Shown piece after piece: positions 1-7,870 of a stretch of DNA of 64,000 bases. Every line of letters starts with the position of its first letter. Position 1 is the first letter of the stretch. The stretch is from Pseudomonas cremoris (GTDB lineage: Bacteria; Pseudomonadota; Gammaproteobacteria; Pseudomonadales; Pseudomonadaceae): positions 179,619 to 243,618 of the forward strand of contig NZ_JAAXCY010000013.1 in NCBI RefSeq assembly GCF_014230465.1. The letters are read 5' to 3'. The translations under genes were made by a program, and so were the position numbers. The notes under the pieces were generated by a model. That model was not told the origin of the DNA and ran no database searches. It saw only the letters and a program-made list of their open reading frames with translations.

Positions 1-492
1 GGCGCTGCGCAGCGGCAGCGGGGTGAAACGCAGGTTGGGGCACGCCGGGATGGTGAAGCTTGTATCCAGCTCGATGCGGTTCCATGCCAGGCCGCCGTTC
101 CAGTGGGTGAGCATGGTGAACAGCGGGAAACCGGTGCTGAGGTCTTCGTGGACCATGTCAGTGCACCACACCTGGTGTGGACAACCTTCACGCAGGCTCA
201 ACAGGCCGGTGGTGTGGTCGATCTGGCTGTCCATCAGGATGATCGCGCTGATGCCGGTATCGCGCAGCGCACGGCCTGGCTGCATCGGCGCAAAGCTTTG
301 CAGTTGCGCGCGGATATCCGGCGAGGCATTGCACAGCACCCAGTTCACGCCATCGTCGGAGATTGCGATGGAAGACTGGGTACGCGCGTGGGCGCGTAGG
401 CTGCCGTCGCGAAAACCTGCGCAGTTCACGCAGTTGCAGTTCCACTGCGGGAAACCACCGCCAGCGGCGGAACCTAGAATCTGGACAAACAT
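1..492 (-). CDS. pqqB: PqqB, PQQ biosynthesis metallo-hydrolase (3' part cut by window edge)
   Basis: First 164 residues of PqqB, a metallo-beta-lactamase-fold protein of about 303 residues that acts in maturation of the redox cofactor pyrroloquinoline quinone. The visible part opens with the family start ([17 protein letters not shown]), has a cysteine cluster (C19, C21, C24) that binds structural zinc in the family, and a [11 protein letters not shown] segment around residues 88-98 corresponding to the MBL metal-binding strand. It begins 71 bases after pqqA stops and reads the same way, as in the usual pqqA-B order; pqqCDE presumably follow outside the window. The frame runs open to base 1. 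Confidence 0.95.
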   Translation of the reverse strand, partial: MFVQILGSAAGGGFPQWNCNCVNCAGFRDGSLRAHARTQSSIAISDDGVNWVLCNASPDIRAQLQSFAPMQPGRALRDTGISAIILMDSQIDHTTGLLSLREGCPHQVWCTDMVHEDLSTGFPLFTMLTHWNGGLAWNRIELDTSFTIPACPNLRFTPLPLRSA

Positions 493-563
493 GGCAGCTC
501 CATCAAGCAACGCTCAAAACAAAAACGCCCCGGGCGTACCGAGGCGTTGTATTACCCAGCGGA

Positions 564-638
564 TCAGCGGCTGGCGAAGTACATGGTGACTTCGAAACCG
601 ATACGCAGATCAGTGTAAGCAGGTTTGGACCAGGTCAT
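564..638 (-). CDS. pqqA: PqqA, PQQ precursor peptide (24 aa)
   Basis: A 24-residue peptide starting [17 protein letters not shown], preceded by an AGGAGT ribosome binding site. PqqA supplies the glutamate and tyrosine that are cross-linked and cut out to form PQQ. The conserved Glu16 and Tyr20 (E-x3-Y spacing) are both present. Too short for most gene callers, but the sequence, position immediately before pqqB, and pqqF upstream make the assignment secure. Pseudomonas copies usually vary only at the ends, and this one looks complete. Confidence 0.97.
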   Translation of the reverse strand: MTWSKPAYTDLRIGFEVTMYFASR

Positions 639-692
639 ATTCTTACTCCTACCAAGGGATGGGACTTTCACTACCAAGTAATACATATAGTC

Positions 693-710
693 CATCTCCA
701 ATCGGAGATG
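693..710. promoter_or_regulatory. Inverted repeat in the pqqF-pqqA gap
   Basis: Perfect 7-bp inverted repeat CATCTCC-AATC-GGAGATG, 55 bases upstream of the pqqA start and about 90 bases past the pqqF stop. No T-run follows on either strand, so it is a poor terminator. It could be an mRNA processing or stability hairpin that separates the very abundant pqqA message from pqqF, or an operator. Function is inferred only from its position. Confidence 0.4.
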
Positions 711-797
711 TTCAGCTGTGTGCGTAGGAATAATACTCAGATCTACTCAAGTTAGCGCTGTCTCGATGGAAAAAGCCTGTTGCAGGGTTGGCAATGA

Positions 798-3152
798 TCA
801 GCCCCTCGACTGCCAGGATTCATCGACGACCGGGCCGTTGGCGACGCAAACCCAGCCGCCTGTAGCGTCGTTGAGTTGCTGGGCGGCGCGCTGCATATCG
901 TCCTGCGTGCGGGTTTGGATCAGCTGTTGAAGCTCGCCCAGATACGCCGACGAATGGCCGGCCAAGCGAGCATGCCAAAGCAGCTCGGCAGCGCTGGCGA
1001 CCGGAAGCGTCTGCGGGGCGAACTGTTGTGCTAGCGCCTGGTTGCCTGCGTCAGCGTTGCGGCGGATCAGCGCTGGCAATTGCTGCATAAACGTTTGCAG
1101 GTGGCCAATGATCCCTTCCACGGACACGCTGGGGGATTGCACGCCGAATAGCAGGCCGGTTTGCCCATTGATCTGTCGGACACCACTGAACACGGCGTAG
1201 CCGATCTGCAACTCTACACGCAGGCGCTGGTAGAACGGCCCCTGTAGCAGGTGCCCGAGCAGTCGCCACGCCGCCTCATCCGCCAAGGTTTGGCTGGGCG
1301 TGGGGCAAAACAGCAGCACGGCGGCCTCCTTGGAATCGGTCGTTACCTCGTGCCAGAGGCGTTGACCGGCCAAGTCGGGAACCTGATGTTCGAGGTTCGC
1401 GGGTTGCCCGGGCAACCGGGCCGCTGCTGTCTTGATCACTGCTTCAAGCGCGGCGGGGAAACCCAGGCCCAGGCCCTGCCAGCGTGCGTTAGCCCAGGAT
1501 GCCTCGCTGTCTTGGGGTGCAATCTCGGTGCAGTAAACGGGCAGCGCCCTGAGCAGTTCCCGGATGGCGATCAAAGGTATTGCAGCCGGGAACGCTGGCT
1601 GCGCTTGATTCAGGCTGTGCACCAACGCTTCCAGCACCGCTGGCATTGGCTCGTGCAGCCCGGTGATGCTCACCCGCCAATCAGGGCCGATGGTTTCGAA
1701 CGACACTTCAACGCCCGCCTGGCGCGCCTGCTCGCGCAACGGTTGCAAAGCACCTTCCAGGCCGGCGGGCGCGCCGCGCCATTGCAGGTACAACGCAGCT
1801 TCATCACCGTCATTTGCCACGGCTGGGCTGAAGGCCAGCGCCGACACTTCCTTGCGCCCCCGTGAACGGTCCTGCGCAAAGGTGCGCAAGCCTCGGTGAG
1901 CGCTGGTCTGGCCGCGAATCAGGCCCGCACGTTCTTCCTTCAACGGCGGGCGCAGGAATGGGTTGTTCGGTGGTAGCTGCCAAGTGTGTTGCGAAGGCGG
2001 CAGTTGCAAGGCGTCGAGCATGGTTTTGAGGGCTGTAACGGCCGGTTCCGAGAGGTTTTCGCTGTCGTGTCGAGCCAGCGCCAGTGCGCCCAGGGTCTGT
2101 TGTTGCCTTGTCGCCAGCAGGGCGAACTCTTCTCGCAGTGAAGTCCAGTCGCTGTGTGCGAAAAAGCTCAGCCAGTCGTGCAGTAATGCCTGGATCTGTG
2201 TCGCCGCTTCGTCTTGGGTGCCGAGGGTAAAGTCGATATCCAGTACCGCTTGCCCGGCGTAGTGATACACCACGCTCGCCTGCACGGCGGTGGCCAGGTC
2301 TCGTGCTTGCAGTTCAGCCAACAGCCCGCCCGGTGCCGAGGCGTTCAGCCAGGTGCAAAGGAACGCCAAGGCCTCACGGGGCGCATTGCCGATGATGACT
2401 TGATGCAGGTGATTGCCAGCGAGGTGTTGGTAGCCCTGCGCCTGGCCTGGCATCAATGCGGGCGGCGCGTCTTGTGGGCGTAGAGGCCCCGAGGTCAGCG
2501 CCTCGCTGAACCGCTGCGCCAAGGCTTCGAGTGCTTCCAGCGGCTGCGGGCCGGCAAGGCTCAAGGTCATCTGCCCGCTCTGGTAAAACTGCTGATGAAA
2601 TTCCCGCAGTGCCTGCTGAAAGGCCTCGCGCTCCACCGGCAGGCTGTCGCGGTTGCCCGCATGAAAGCCGCGCAATGGATGACCCGCCGCCAGGCCCTCC
2701 AGCAACGCGACTTGCTGCTGCGCCTTGGCATCCTGGGACCAGGCGACAAACTCTGCGTGCAGCACTTCGCGTTCGCGCAGTTGGTCGTCGAGCGTCAGGC
2801 GCGGGTGGGTCAGCATATCGGCCAGCCGCTCCAACCCATCGGCAAAGGTCGGCTCCGGTAGCTCAAAGAAGAAGTCTGTGGTGCGTTCACGGGTGCTGGC
2901 ATTGACCTGGCCGCCTTGGCGTTGCACGTAGGCCATCAACCCTTCGCTCGTAGGAAACCGTTCGGTCCCGAGAAACAACAGATGCTCAAGAAAATGCGCC
3001 AATCCTGGCCAGGCCAACGGCACATCATGGCTGCCGGCAGCCACCCGTAACGCAGCCGCGCAACGTTTTAAACGCGGCGCATGTCGCAGGGAAACTCGCA
3101 GGCCATTAGCCAGGGTTAGGTGAAGGTGATGAGAGGGGGCCGGCGCAGGCAT
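798..3152 (-). CDS. pqqF: PqqF, M16-family zinc protease for PqqA processing
   Basis: 784-residue M16 (insulinase-type) metallopeptidase. The inverted zinc motif HFLEH lies at about residues 53-57, with the downstream REREVLHAEF segment (around 130) supplying the third ligand region. PqqF helps release the cross-linked Glu-Tyr product from PqqA. I start at the internal ATG at 3152 because GGAAG lies just before it and the product then begins like known PqqF (LTLANGLRVSLRHAPRLKR); an in-frame ATG at 3182 would add ten residues but lacks a good site. It sits between davA (48 bases upstream from this start) and pqqA, the P. fluorescens/P. putida arrangement. Confidence 0.93.
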   Translation of the reverse strand: MPAPAPSHHLHLTLANGLRVSLRHAPRLKRCAAALRVAAGSHDVPLAWPGLAHFLEHLLFLGTERFPTSEGLMAYVQRQGGQVNASTRERTTDFFFELPEPTFADGLERLADMLTHPRLTLDDQLREREVLHAEFVAWSQDAKAQQQVALLEGLAAGHPLRGFHAGNRDSLPVEREAFQQALREFHQQFYQSGQMTLSLAGPQPLEALEALAQRFSEALTSGPLRPQDAPPALMPGQAQGYQHLAGNHLHQVIIGNAPREALAFLCTWLNASAPGGLLAELQARDLATAVQASVVYHYAGQAVLDIDFTLGTQDEAATQIQALLHDWLSFFAHSDWTSLREEFALLATRQQQTLGALALARHDSENLSEPAVTALKTMLDALQLPPSQHTWQLPPNNPFLRPPLKEERAGLIRGQTSAHRGLRTFAQDRSRGRKEVSALAFSPAVANDGDEAALYLQWRGAPAGLEGALQPLREQARQAGVEVSFETIGPDWRVSITGLHEPMPAVLEALVHSLNQAQPAFPAAIPLIAIRELLRALPVYCTEIAPQDSEASWANARWQGLGLGFPAALEAVIKTAAARLPGQPANLEHQVPDLAGQRLWHEVTTDSKEAAVLLFCPTPSQTLADEAAWRLLGHLLQGPFYQRLRVELQIGYAVFSGVRQINGQTGLLFGVQSPSVSVEGIIGHLQTFMQQLPALIRRNADAGNQALAQQFAPQTLPVASAAELLWHARLAGHSSAYLGELQQLIQTRTQDDMQRAAQQLNDATGGWVCVANGPVVDESWQSRG

Positions 3153-3200
3153 GGGCACTTCCGAAACGTAGGAAGCGCCCATGCTAACAAACCCGAGGAT

Positions 3201-3995
3201 TCAGGGCTTGTGCAGCGCGGCGTACAGTTCGGGGCGCCGGTCTTGCAGGTAGTGGTTGGCGGCACGCGCGTCGGTGATCGATTGGCGCTCCAGCGTACCG
3301 ACAATCAAGGCTTCATCCAGGCCGGCCTGGGCGATGCGTTGGCCGTTTGGTGCGGCAATGCTGCTCTGCCCGCAATACTGGATCTCGCCTTCGTGCCCGC
3401 AGTAATTGGCATAGGCCACGTAACATTGGTTTTCGAAGGCCCGCGCCCGCACGGTGACATCCGCGACAAAGTCGAACGGCACCATATTGGCCGTGGGCAC
3501 CAGGATCAGCTCGGCGCCGGCCAGGGCCAGGCGGCGGGTGTTTTCCGGAAACTCCAAGTCGTAGCAGATCAGGAAACCCAGCTTCCAGCCGTTGAGCTCC
3601 ACCAGCGGGAAGTCATCACCCCCGGCACTGAACATTGAATGGTCAAGATCGCCAAACAGGTGAGTCTTGCGGTAGTTGCACAGGCGCTGGCCGTGGGCGT
3701 CGATCAACTGAATCGCGTTGTAGATCTGACCATCGTCGGCCCGCTCCGGGTAGCCATACACAATCGCCAGGCCAGCGCTTTTCGCCAGTTCGGCGATGGC
3801 CTGCGCGGATGGACCATCCTGCGCCTCGGCCAACGCGCCAACGGCCTCGGCACCGATGTTGTAGCCGCTGAGGAACATCTCTGGCAGCACCAGTACATCG
3901 GCATCGGACGCCTCATGCGCCAACTGATGCAGGCGCTTGAGGTTGCCGGCCACGTCCAGCGGCAGCGGCGGGCATTGGTACAAGGCGACACGCAT
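3201..3995 (-). CDS. davA: DavA-type 5-aminovaleramide amidohydrolase (nitrilase superfamily)
   Basis: 264-residue carbon-nitrogen hydrolase with the full catalytic triad: E39 (LVLPEMF), K110 (NYRKTHLFG) and C144 (GFLICYDLEFPE). In lysine catabolism DavA hydrolyses 5-aminopentanamide (the DavB product) to 5-aminovalerate and ammonia. The start at 3995 has an AAGGAG site and gives the usual family N-terminus; the longer open frame runs back into davB. It begins 10 bases after davB ends, so the two are almost surely co-transcribed. The family alone would allow other amide substrates; the assignment rests on the pairing with davB and on the known order davB-davA-pqqF. Confidence 0.88.
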   Translation of the reverse strand: MRVALYQCPPLPLDVAGNLKRLHQLAHEASDADVLVLPEMFLSGYNIGAEAVGALAEAQDGPSAQAIAELAKSAGLAIVYGYPERADDGQIYNAIQLIDAHGQRLCNYRKTHLFGDLDHSMFSAGGDDFPLVELNGWKLGFLICYDLEFPENTRRLALAGAELILVPTANMVPFDFVADVTVRARAFENQCYVAYANYCGHEGEIQYCGQSSIAAPNGQRIAQAGLDEALIVGTLERQSITDARAANHYLQDRRPELYAALHKP

Positions 3996-4005
3996 GGTCA
4001 ACTCC

Positions 4006-5697
4006 TTACTCGGCCAGGGCGATCGGGCCGATCTCATCGAACACATCGCCGGGGCCTGGGTTCTCAGGGTGAGTGCTGCCACCGAAGTGAGTCATGATGC
4101 CCCACACCGCATTCAGTGAGGTCTGCACGGCGCCTTCTACCCAGGCAGGGGTCCAGGATACGTCGTCACCTGCGATAAAAATCCCACGCTGTTCAGCGGG
4201 CATGTCCTTCTGCATGAAGTGCGCATACATACGCTGGTTGTAGCGATAGTGGCCCGGCAGTGCGCCTTTGAAAGCACCGAGGAAATGCGGGTCGGCTTCC
4301 CACGATACGGTGATCGGGTCGCCGATGATGCGCGCCTTGATGTCGACTTTCGGGTAGATCTTCTTCAAGGCATCCAGCGCCAGCTTCACGCGCTTGTCGA
4401 TGGGCTGCGGGAGCATTTTCAGCGCGTCACTCATCCACGAGTAAGACAGGCAAATTACCCCCGGCTTGTCGTCACCGTTGTCGAACAGGTACGTGCCACG
4501 AGTCAGGCGGTCGGTGAGGGTCATGCTCATCAGGTCGCGACCGGTTTCCGGGTCTTTGTCCTTCCAGAACGGACGGTCGACCATCACGAAGGTTTTCGAC
4601 GACTGCATGTAGCGCGTGCGGTCCAGGGCCATCCACATCTTTTGCGAGAACAGGGTTTCATCGCATTCGATCTGGGTGGTCAGCAGCCAGCTTTGGCAGG
4701 TAGTCAGCACGGCGGCGTATTCACGTGTATCGCCGTAGTTGTCGGTGACCGCAAAGCGACCATCGGCGGCGTGGGCAATGCGCTTTACACCGGCCCGTGG
4801 TGCACCGCGGTGCAGCGAGCTGAGGCTGGTGCCCGCCGGCCAGTGGGCGCAGCGCTCCGGCACATGGCGCCAGATGCCCATGGGAACCTGCGCCACGCCG
4901 CCGACCACGAGGTGTTGGTGGTCGTCGCAGTTGGTCATCACCACACGGAAGATTTCCAGCATGGAATTGGGGAAGTCCGAGTCCCAGCCGCCGGTGCCGA
5001 AACCTACTTGGCCGAACACTTCGCGGTGCAGGAACGACAACTTGGCGAACGCCTTGGACGTGGCGACGAAGTCATAGAAGGTGCGGTCGTCCCACAGCGG
5101 CACGAGCTTGTTCCACAGTTCCTTGAGGCGCGGTACGTCGCGGTCGCGAATGGCTTGCTGGATATCGCCGAACTGCGAGCCGGCCTCCAGGGCGTCGGCC
5201 CAGGCGTCCGCGACTTCCTGGAACAGCACCGGCAGGTCGGAAAGCTTTTGCGCGTAGTGGGTCTGGCCTTCGAGGTCGATCACCGTGCTGCCCGAGGCCG
5301 GAGTCAGCGGGTTGGGAAAGGGTTTGGTTTCCAGGCCGAGCTTGTCCACGTAGTGATAGAACGCGGTGGACGACACCGGAAAACGCATGCCGCCCAGCTC
5401 GGCGATGATGCCTTCGGCGCCTTCAAATGCCTGCGAGCGCAGGCGGCCGCCCATTTTCGAGGCTTCGTACACTACCGGCTTGAGGCCCAGCTTCATCAGC
5501 TCATAGGCGGCCACCAGGCCTGCGATGCCGGCACCGACAATCGCCACTTCGGCGCCATGGTTGGCGGTAGGAATACTGCCCAGACCTGCCGGGTGTTCGA
5601 TCCAGTCATCAAAGGCAAACGGGAAGTCCGGGCCAAAGATGGTGATGGGTTTTTTACCGTCTGCAGGGTGGCGATTGTTTTTCTTGGATGGGTTCAT
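4006..5697 (-). CDS. davB: DavB, L-lysine 2-monooxygenase (flavin amine oxidase family)
   Basis: 563-residue flavoprotein with an N-terminal dinucleotide-binding motif VAIVGAGIAGL (residues 52-61) followed by the R-[SR]-Q/GGRLRSQ and GGMRFP segments of the amine oxidase fold, and a C-terminal FAD motif near IFIAGDDVSWTPAWVEGAV. It closely resembles P. putida lysine 2-monooxygenase, which converts L-lysine to 5-aminopentanamide with O2. Often auto-annotated as tryptophan 2-monooxygenase; partnership with DavA argues for lysine. I use ATG at 5697 rather than an upstream TTG at 5715. A Lrp/AsnC-type gene lies immediately upstream and is the likely local regulator. Confidence 0.9.
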   Translation of the reverse strand: MNPSKKNNRHPADGKKPITIFGPDFPFAFDDWIEHPAGLGSIPTANHGAEVAIVGAGIAGLVAAYELMKLGLKPVVYEASKMGGRLRSQAFEGAEGIIAELGGMRFPVSSTAFYHYVDKLGLETKPFPNPLTPASGSTVIDLEGQTHYAQKLSDLPVLFQEVADAWADALEAGSQFGDIQQAIRDRDVPRLKELWNKLVPLWDDRTFYDFVATSKAFAKLSFLHREVFGQVGFGTGGWDSDFPNSMLEIFRVVMTNCDDHQHLVVGGVAQVPMGIWRHVPERCAHWPAGTSLSSLHRGAPRAGVKRIAHAADGRFAVTDNYGDTREYAAVLTTCQSWLLTTQIECDETLFSQKMWMALDRTRYMQSSKTFVMVDRPFWKDKDPETGRDLMSMTLTDRLTRGTYLFDNGDDKPGVICLSYSWMSDALKMLPQPIDKRVKLALDALKKIYPKVDIKARIIGDPITVSWEADPHFLGAFKGALPGHYRYNQRMYAHFMQKDMPAEQRGIFIAGDDVSWTPAWVEGAVQTSLNAVWGIMTHFGGSTHPENPGPGDVFDEIGPIALAE

Positions 5698-5843
5698 GGC
5701 TGACCTGGCTGGCAACTCGGCGGGGCACGACCCGCTGAGTATAGGAAAAGATGGCAGCCAGTTTAGGGAGCGTAGCGTTCGTTAATAAGACGCAAAGTGT
5801 CGTCGGATTGAATTGTTTTTGGTCAAAGTGACGAAGTGGGTGG

Positions 5844-6290
5844 TCAGACTGGCTGACCGCGATCCAATTTGCTGCTGAGGATGATCGACGTGGTGGTTTT
5901 TTCTACGCCGTCGACGCTGCCGATCTGGTCCAGCAGTTGATCAAGCTGCTCTGGCGAATCAGTACGCAGCCAGGCTACATAATCGAACTCGCCGCTGACC
6001 GCGCACAATTGCTGGACCTGCGCCATGGCGCTCAGCCTGCGCAGCACTTCTTTGCCTGAGCGCGCTTGCACGGTGATGCCCACATAAGCCTGCAAGCCGC
6101 CGTCGACGACCCGTTGGCCCAGGCGCACACCGTATCCGGTAATCACTTGGGTTTTTTCCAGGCGTGCCAGGCGCGACGTCACCGTGGTGCGTGCGATACC
6201 GAGCTGCCGGGCAAGCATGGCCACGCTTTCACGGGCGTTGATCTGCAGGGCGGCGATCAGTTGGCGATCGATTTCATCTAGGACGGGCAA
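5844..6290 (-). CDS. Lrp/AsnC-family transcriptional regulator
   Basis: 148-residue regulator: N-terminal winged helix-turn-helix (about residues 4-60, DEIDRQLIAALQ...LARQLGIARTTVTSRLARLEK) and a C-terminal RAM ligand-binding domain with the pattern GEFDYVAWLRT. No ATG is available at the right place; a TTG at 6290 preceded by GGAG six bases away gives the standard start (PVLDEIDRQL), and this is the start used. The open frame extends upstream but that part is low-complexity proline-rich sequence. Position directly upstream of davBA suggests it responds to lysine or a related amino acid; that is inference. Confidence 0.85.
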   Translation of the reverse strand: MPVLDEIDRQLIAALQINARESVAMLARQLGIARTTVTSRLARLEKTQVITGYGVRLGQRVVDGGLQAYVGITVQARSGKEVLRRLSAMAQVQQLCAVSGEFDYVAWLRTDSPEQLDQLLDQIGSVDGVEKTTTSIILSSKLDRGQPV

Positions 6291-6325
6291 GGGAAGCTCC
6301 GGATCGGGCGGCAATGGGCGGCATG

Positions 6326-7195
6326 TTACAGGCTTGCATCGGCCAGCAGGCAGCGGGCGAACAACTGCGGCACCGGCAAATGGCGTTGGCTGTAGCGGCT
6401 GAGCAGGATGATCTCGCGGTAAAACGTCTGGCTGCCCAGTGGGATGATTCGTACTTTGGGCGAGCGCTCCAGCCACAGGCCGGCCCGAGGAATCAGCGAC
6501 ACGCCCAGGCCACACTCGACCATCCTGACGATAGCTTCCAGTTCGTCGAGCTCCAGCGCTACCTGCACCTCGAGCTTCTGTTCGCGCAAGAAGCGACTGA
6601 CCAACCGTCCGCCAAACGAGGCGCGGTCATAGCGCACATGGGGCTGGGTGCTGAGCAAGTGCAACGGGTCATCACCCGCCAGGGAGTCCGGCACGATCAG
6701 CACAAATGGCTCCCTGCGCACCTCCTGCACATGCAACTCCTTGGGCAGCTCAAAAGGCGGGCGAATGATGATCGCCGAGTCCAGCTCGCCGGCGTCCACC
6801 TGGCTCAACAACTCAAGGGACACGCCCGGCACCAGCTTGCACTCCAACGCCGGTGCGGCTTGGCGCAGGCGTACCAGCGCCTGGGGGAGCAGGCCGGTCT
6901 GGGCGGTGCCAATGGCACCCACCTTCAATTCGCCGCGGTACTCATTGGCATCCACCGGCACCGCCATGCGGTTGAAGGTCTCCACGATCTCCTTGGCCAT
7001 CGGCAATGCACGCACACCGGCAGCATTCAACATGGCCTGGCGTCCGGTGCGGTCGAACAACGGCACACCGAGCGCCTGTTCCAGCTGGCGAATCTGCGCA
7101 CTCACCGCAGACTGCGTCAGCCCGATGTGCATGCCCGCTGCCGCAAACGTGCCATGGCGGGTTACGGCGATAAAGGTCTTCAATTCGCGGAGCAT
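6326..7195 (-). CDS. LysR-family transcriptional regulator
   Basis: 289-residue LysR-type regulator. Residues 1-60 form the HTH (LRELKTFIAVTRHGTFAAAGMHIGLTQSAVSAQIRQLEQAL...PLFDR), followed by a periplasmic-binding-protein-like effector domain. It ends 36 bases before the Lrp/AsnC gene, reading the same way, and is divergent from the VOC gene at 7308 across a 112-base gap, the classic LysR arrangement for control of a neighbouring gene. Effector unknown. Confidence 0.87.
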   Translation of the reverse strand: MLRELKTFIAVTRHGTFAAAGMHIGLTQSAVSAQIRQLEQALGVPLFDRTGRQAMLNAAGVRALPMAKEIVETFNRMAVPVDANEYRGELKVGAIGTAQTGLLPQALVRLRQAAPALECKLVPGVSLELLSQVDAGELDSAIIIRPPFELPKELHVQEVRREPFVLIVPDSLAGDDPLHLLSTQPHVRYDRASFGGRLVSRFLREQKLEVQVALELDELEAIVRMVECGLGVSLIPRAGLWLERSPKVRIIPLGSQTFYREIILLSRYSQRHLPVPQLFARCLLADASL

Positions 7196-7307
7196 GGACG
7201 TCTCGACTGATCGAAATAATTTGAGCTCGGCGCAAAAACTATCGTCTTTTCATCGAATCAGGCAAGGCTAAACTCAATGCACTTAATGCCCTTAGAGGTT
7301 AGACCTG

Positions 7308-7733
7308 ATGACACTTGCGCCTTTTCACCTCGCCATTCCGGTATACGACCTGGCCGCTGCGCGGCACTTCTATGGGGAAGTATTCGGACTGGAGGAAGGT
7401 CGTTCCAGCGACCATTGGGTCGACTTCAACTTCTTCGGCCACCAGTTGGTGATTCACGAACACCCGAAAACCGCGTCCCAGGAATCGGCGCATACCAACG
7501 CAGTCGACGGCCACGACGTGCCCGTACCGCATTTTGGTGTGGTGCTGGGCTGGGACGATTGGCAGGCCCTGGCGGAACGCCTGCAAGCGCGAGAAACGAA
7601 GTTTGTGCTGGAGCCGCACATTCGCTTCAAGGGGCAGGTGGGGGAGCAGGCGACGTTGTTTCTGTTTGACCCGTGCGGCAATGCGCTGGAGTTCAAGGCG
7701 TTCAGGGATATTGGGCAGTTGTTTGCGAAGTGA
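7308..7733 (+). CDS. VOC-family (glyoxalase/dioxygenase-like) protein
   Basis: 141-residue single-domain vicinal-oxygen-chelate protein made of two beta-alpha-beta-beta-beta repeats. Likely metal ligands are H8 ([11 protein letters not shown]) and E-containing [11 protein letters not shown] near residue 130, with a central histidine-rich stretch. Family members include glyoxalases, extradiol dioxygenases and antibiotic-binding proteins; the substrate cannot be read from sequence. It is divergent from a LysR regulator, its probable controller. Confidence 0.78.
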   Translation: MTLAPFHLAIPVYDLAAARHFYGEVFGLEEGRSSDHWVDFNFFGHQLVIHEHPKTASQESAHTNAVDGHDVPVPHFGVVLGWDDWQALAERLQARETKFVLEPHIRFKGQVGEQATLFLFDPCGNALEFKAFRDIGQLFAK

Positions 7734-7748
7734 GGCTGCCAGACACAC

Positions 7749-7773
7749 AAAAGCCGCGCAATGCGCGGCTTTC
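7749..7773 (+). terminator. Rho-independent terminator after the VOC gene
   Basis: Stem AAGCCGCGC / GCGCGGCTT with a short AATG-type loop, followed by TTCTTGTTT. It lies 15 bases past the VOC stop and just before the 3' end of the minus-strand tRNA, so it separates convergent transcripts. Confidence 0.8.
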
Positions 7774-7778
7774 TTGTT

Positions 7779-7855
7779 TGGTGGGCCCACACGGACTTGA
7801 ACCGTGGACCAAAGGATTATGAGTCCTCTGCTCTGACCAACTGAGCTATAGGCCC
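7779..7855 (-). tRNA. tRNA with CAU anticodon, probably tRNA-Ile2 (lysidine-modified)
   Basis: 77-base tRNA on the minus strand with encoded CCA end. Acceptor stem GGGCCTA/TGGGCCC, T-loop GTTCAAGTC, and anticodon loop CTCATAA giving CAU. A CAU anticodon can mean initiator Met, elongator Met or Ile2. The acceptor pairs C4-G69 and C5-G68, which TilS uses to recognise Ile2 in E. coli, favour tRNA-Ile2 whose C34 becomes lysidine and reads AUA. The cloverleaf was folded by eye; elongator Met is the alternative. Confidence 0.85.
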
Positions 7856-7870
7856 TTAACAGGTCGCGGA

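Noticed and set aside
4219..5703. A 494-codon open frame opposite davB
   Set aside because: Antisense shadow of a strongly conserved flavoprotein gene in GC-rich sequence; its translation has no family resemblance.
7779..7855. tRNA gene as an integration site of a mobile element
   Set aside because: No integrase, no direct repeat of the tRNA 3' end, and neighbours are core genes.
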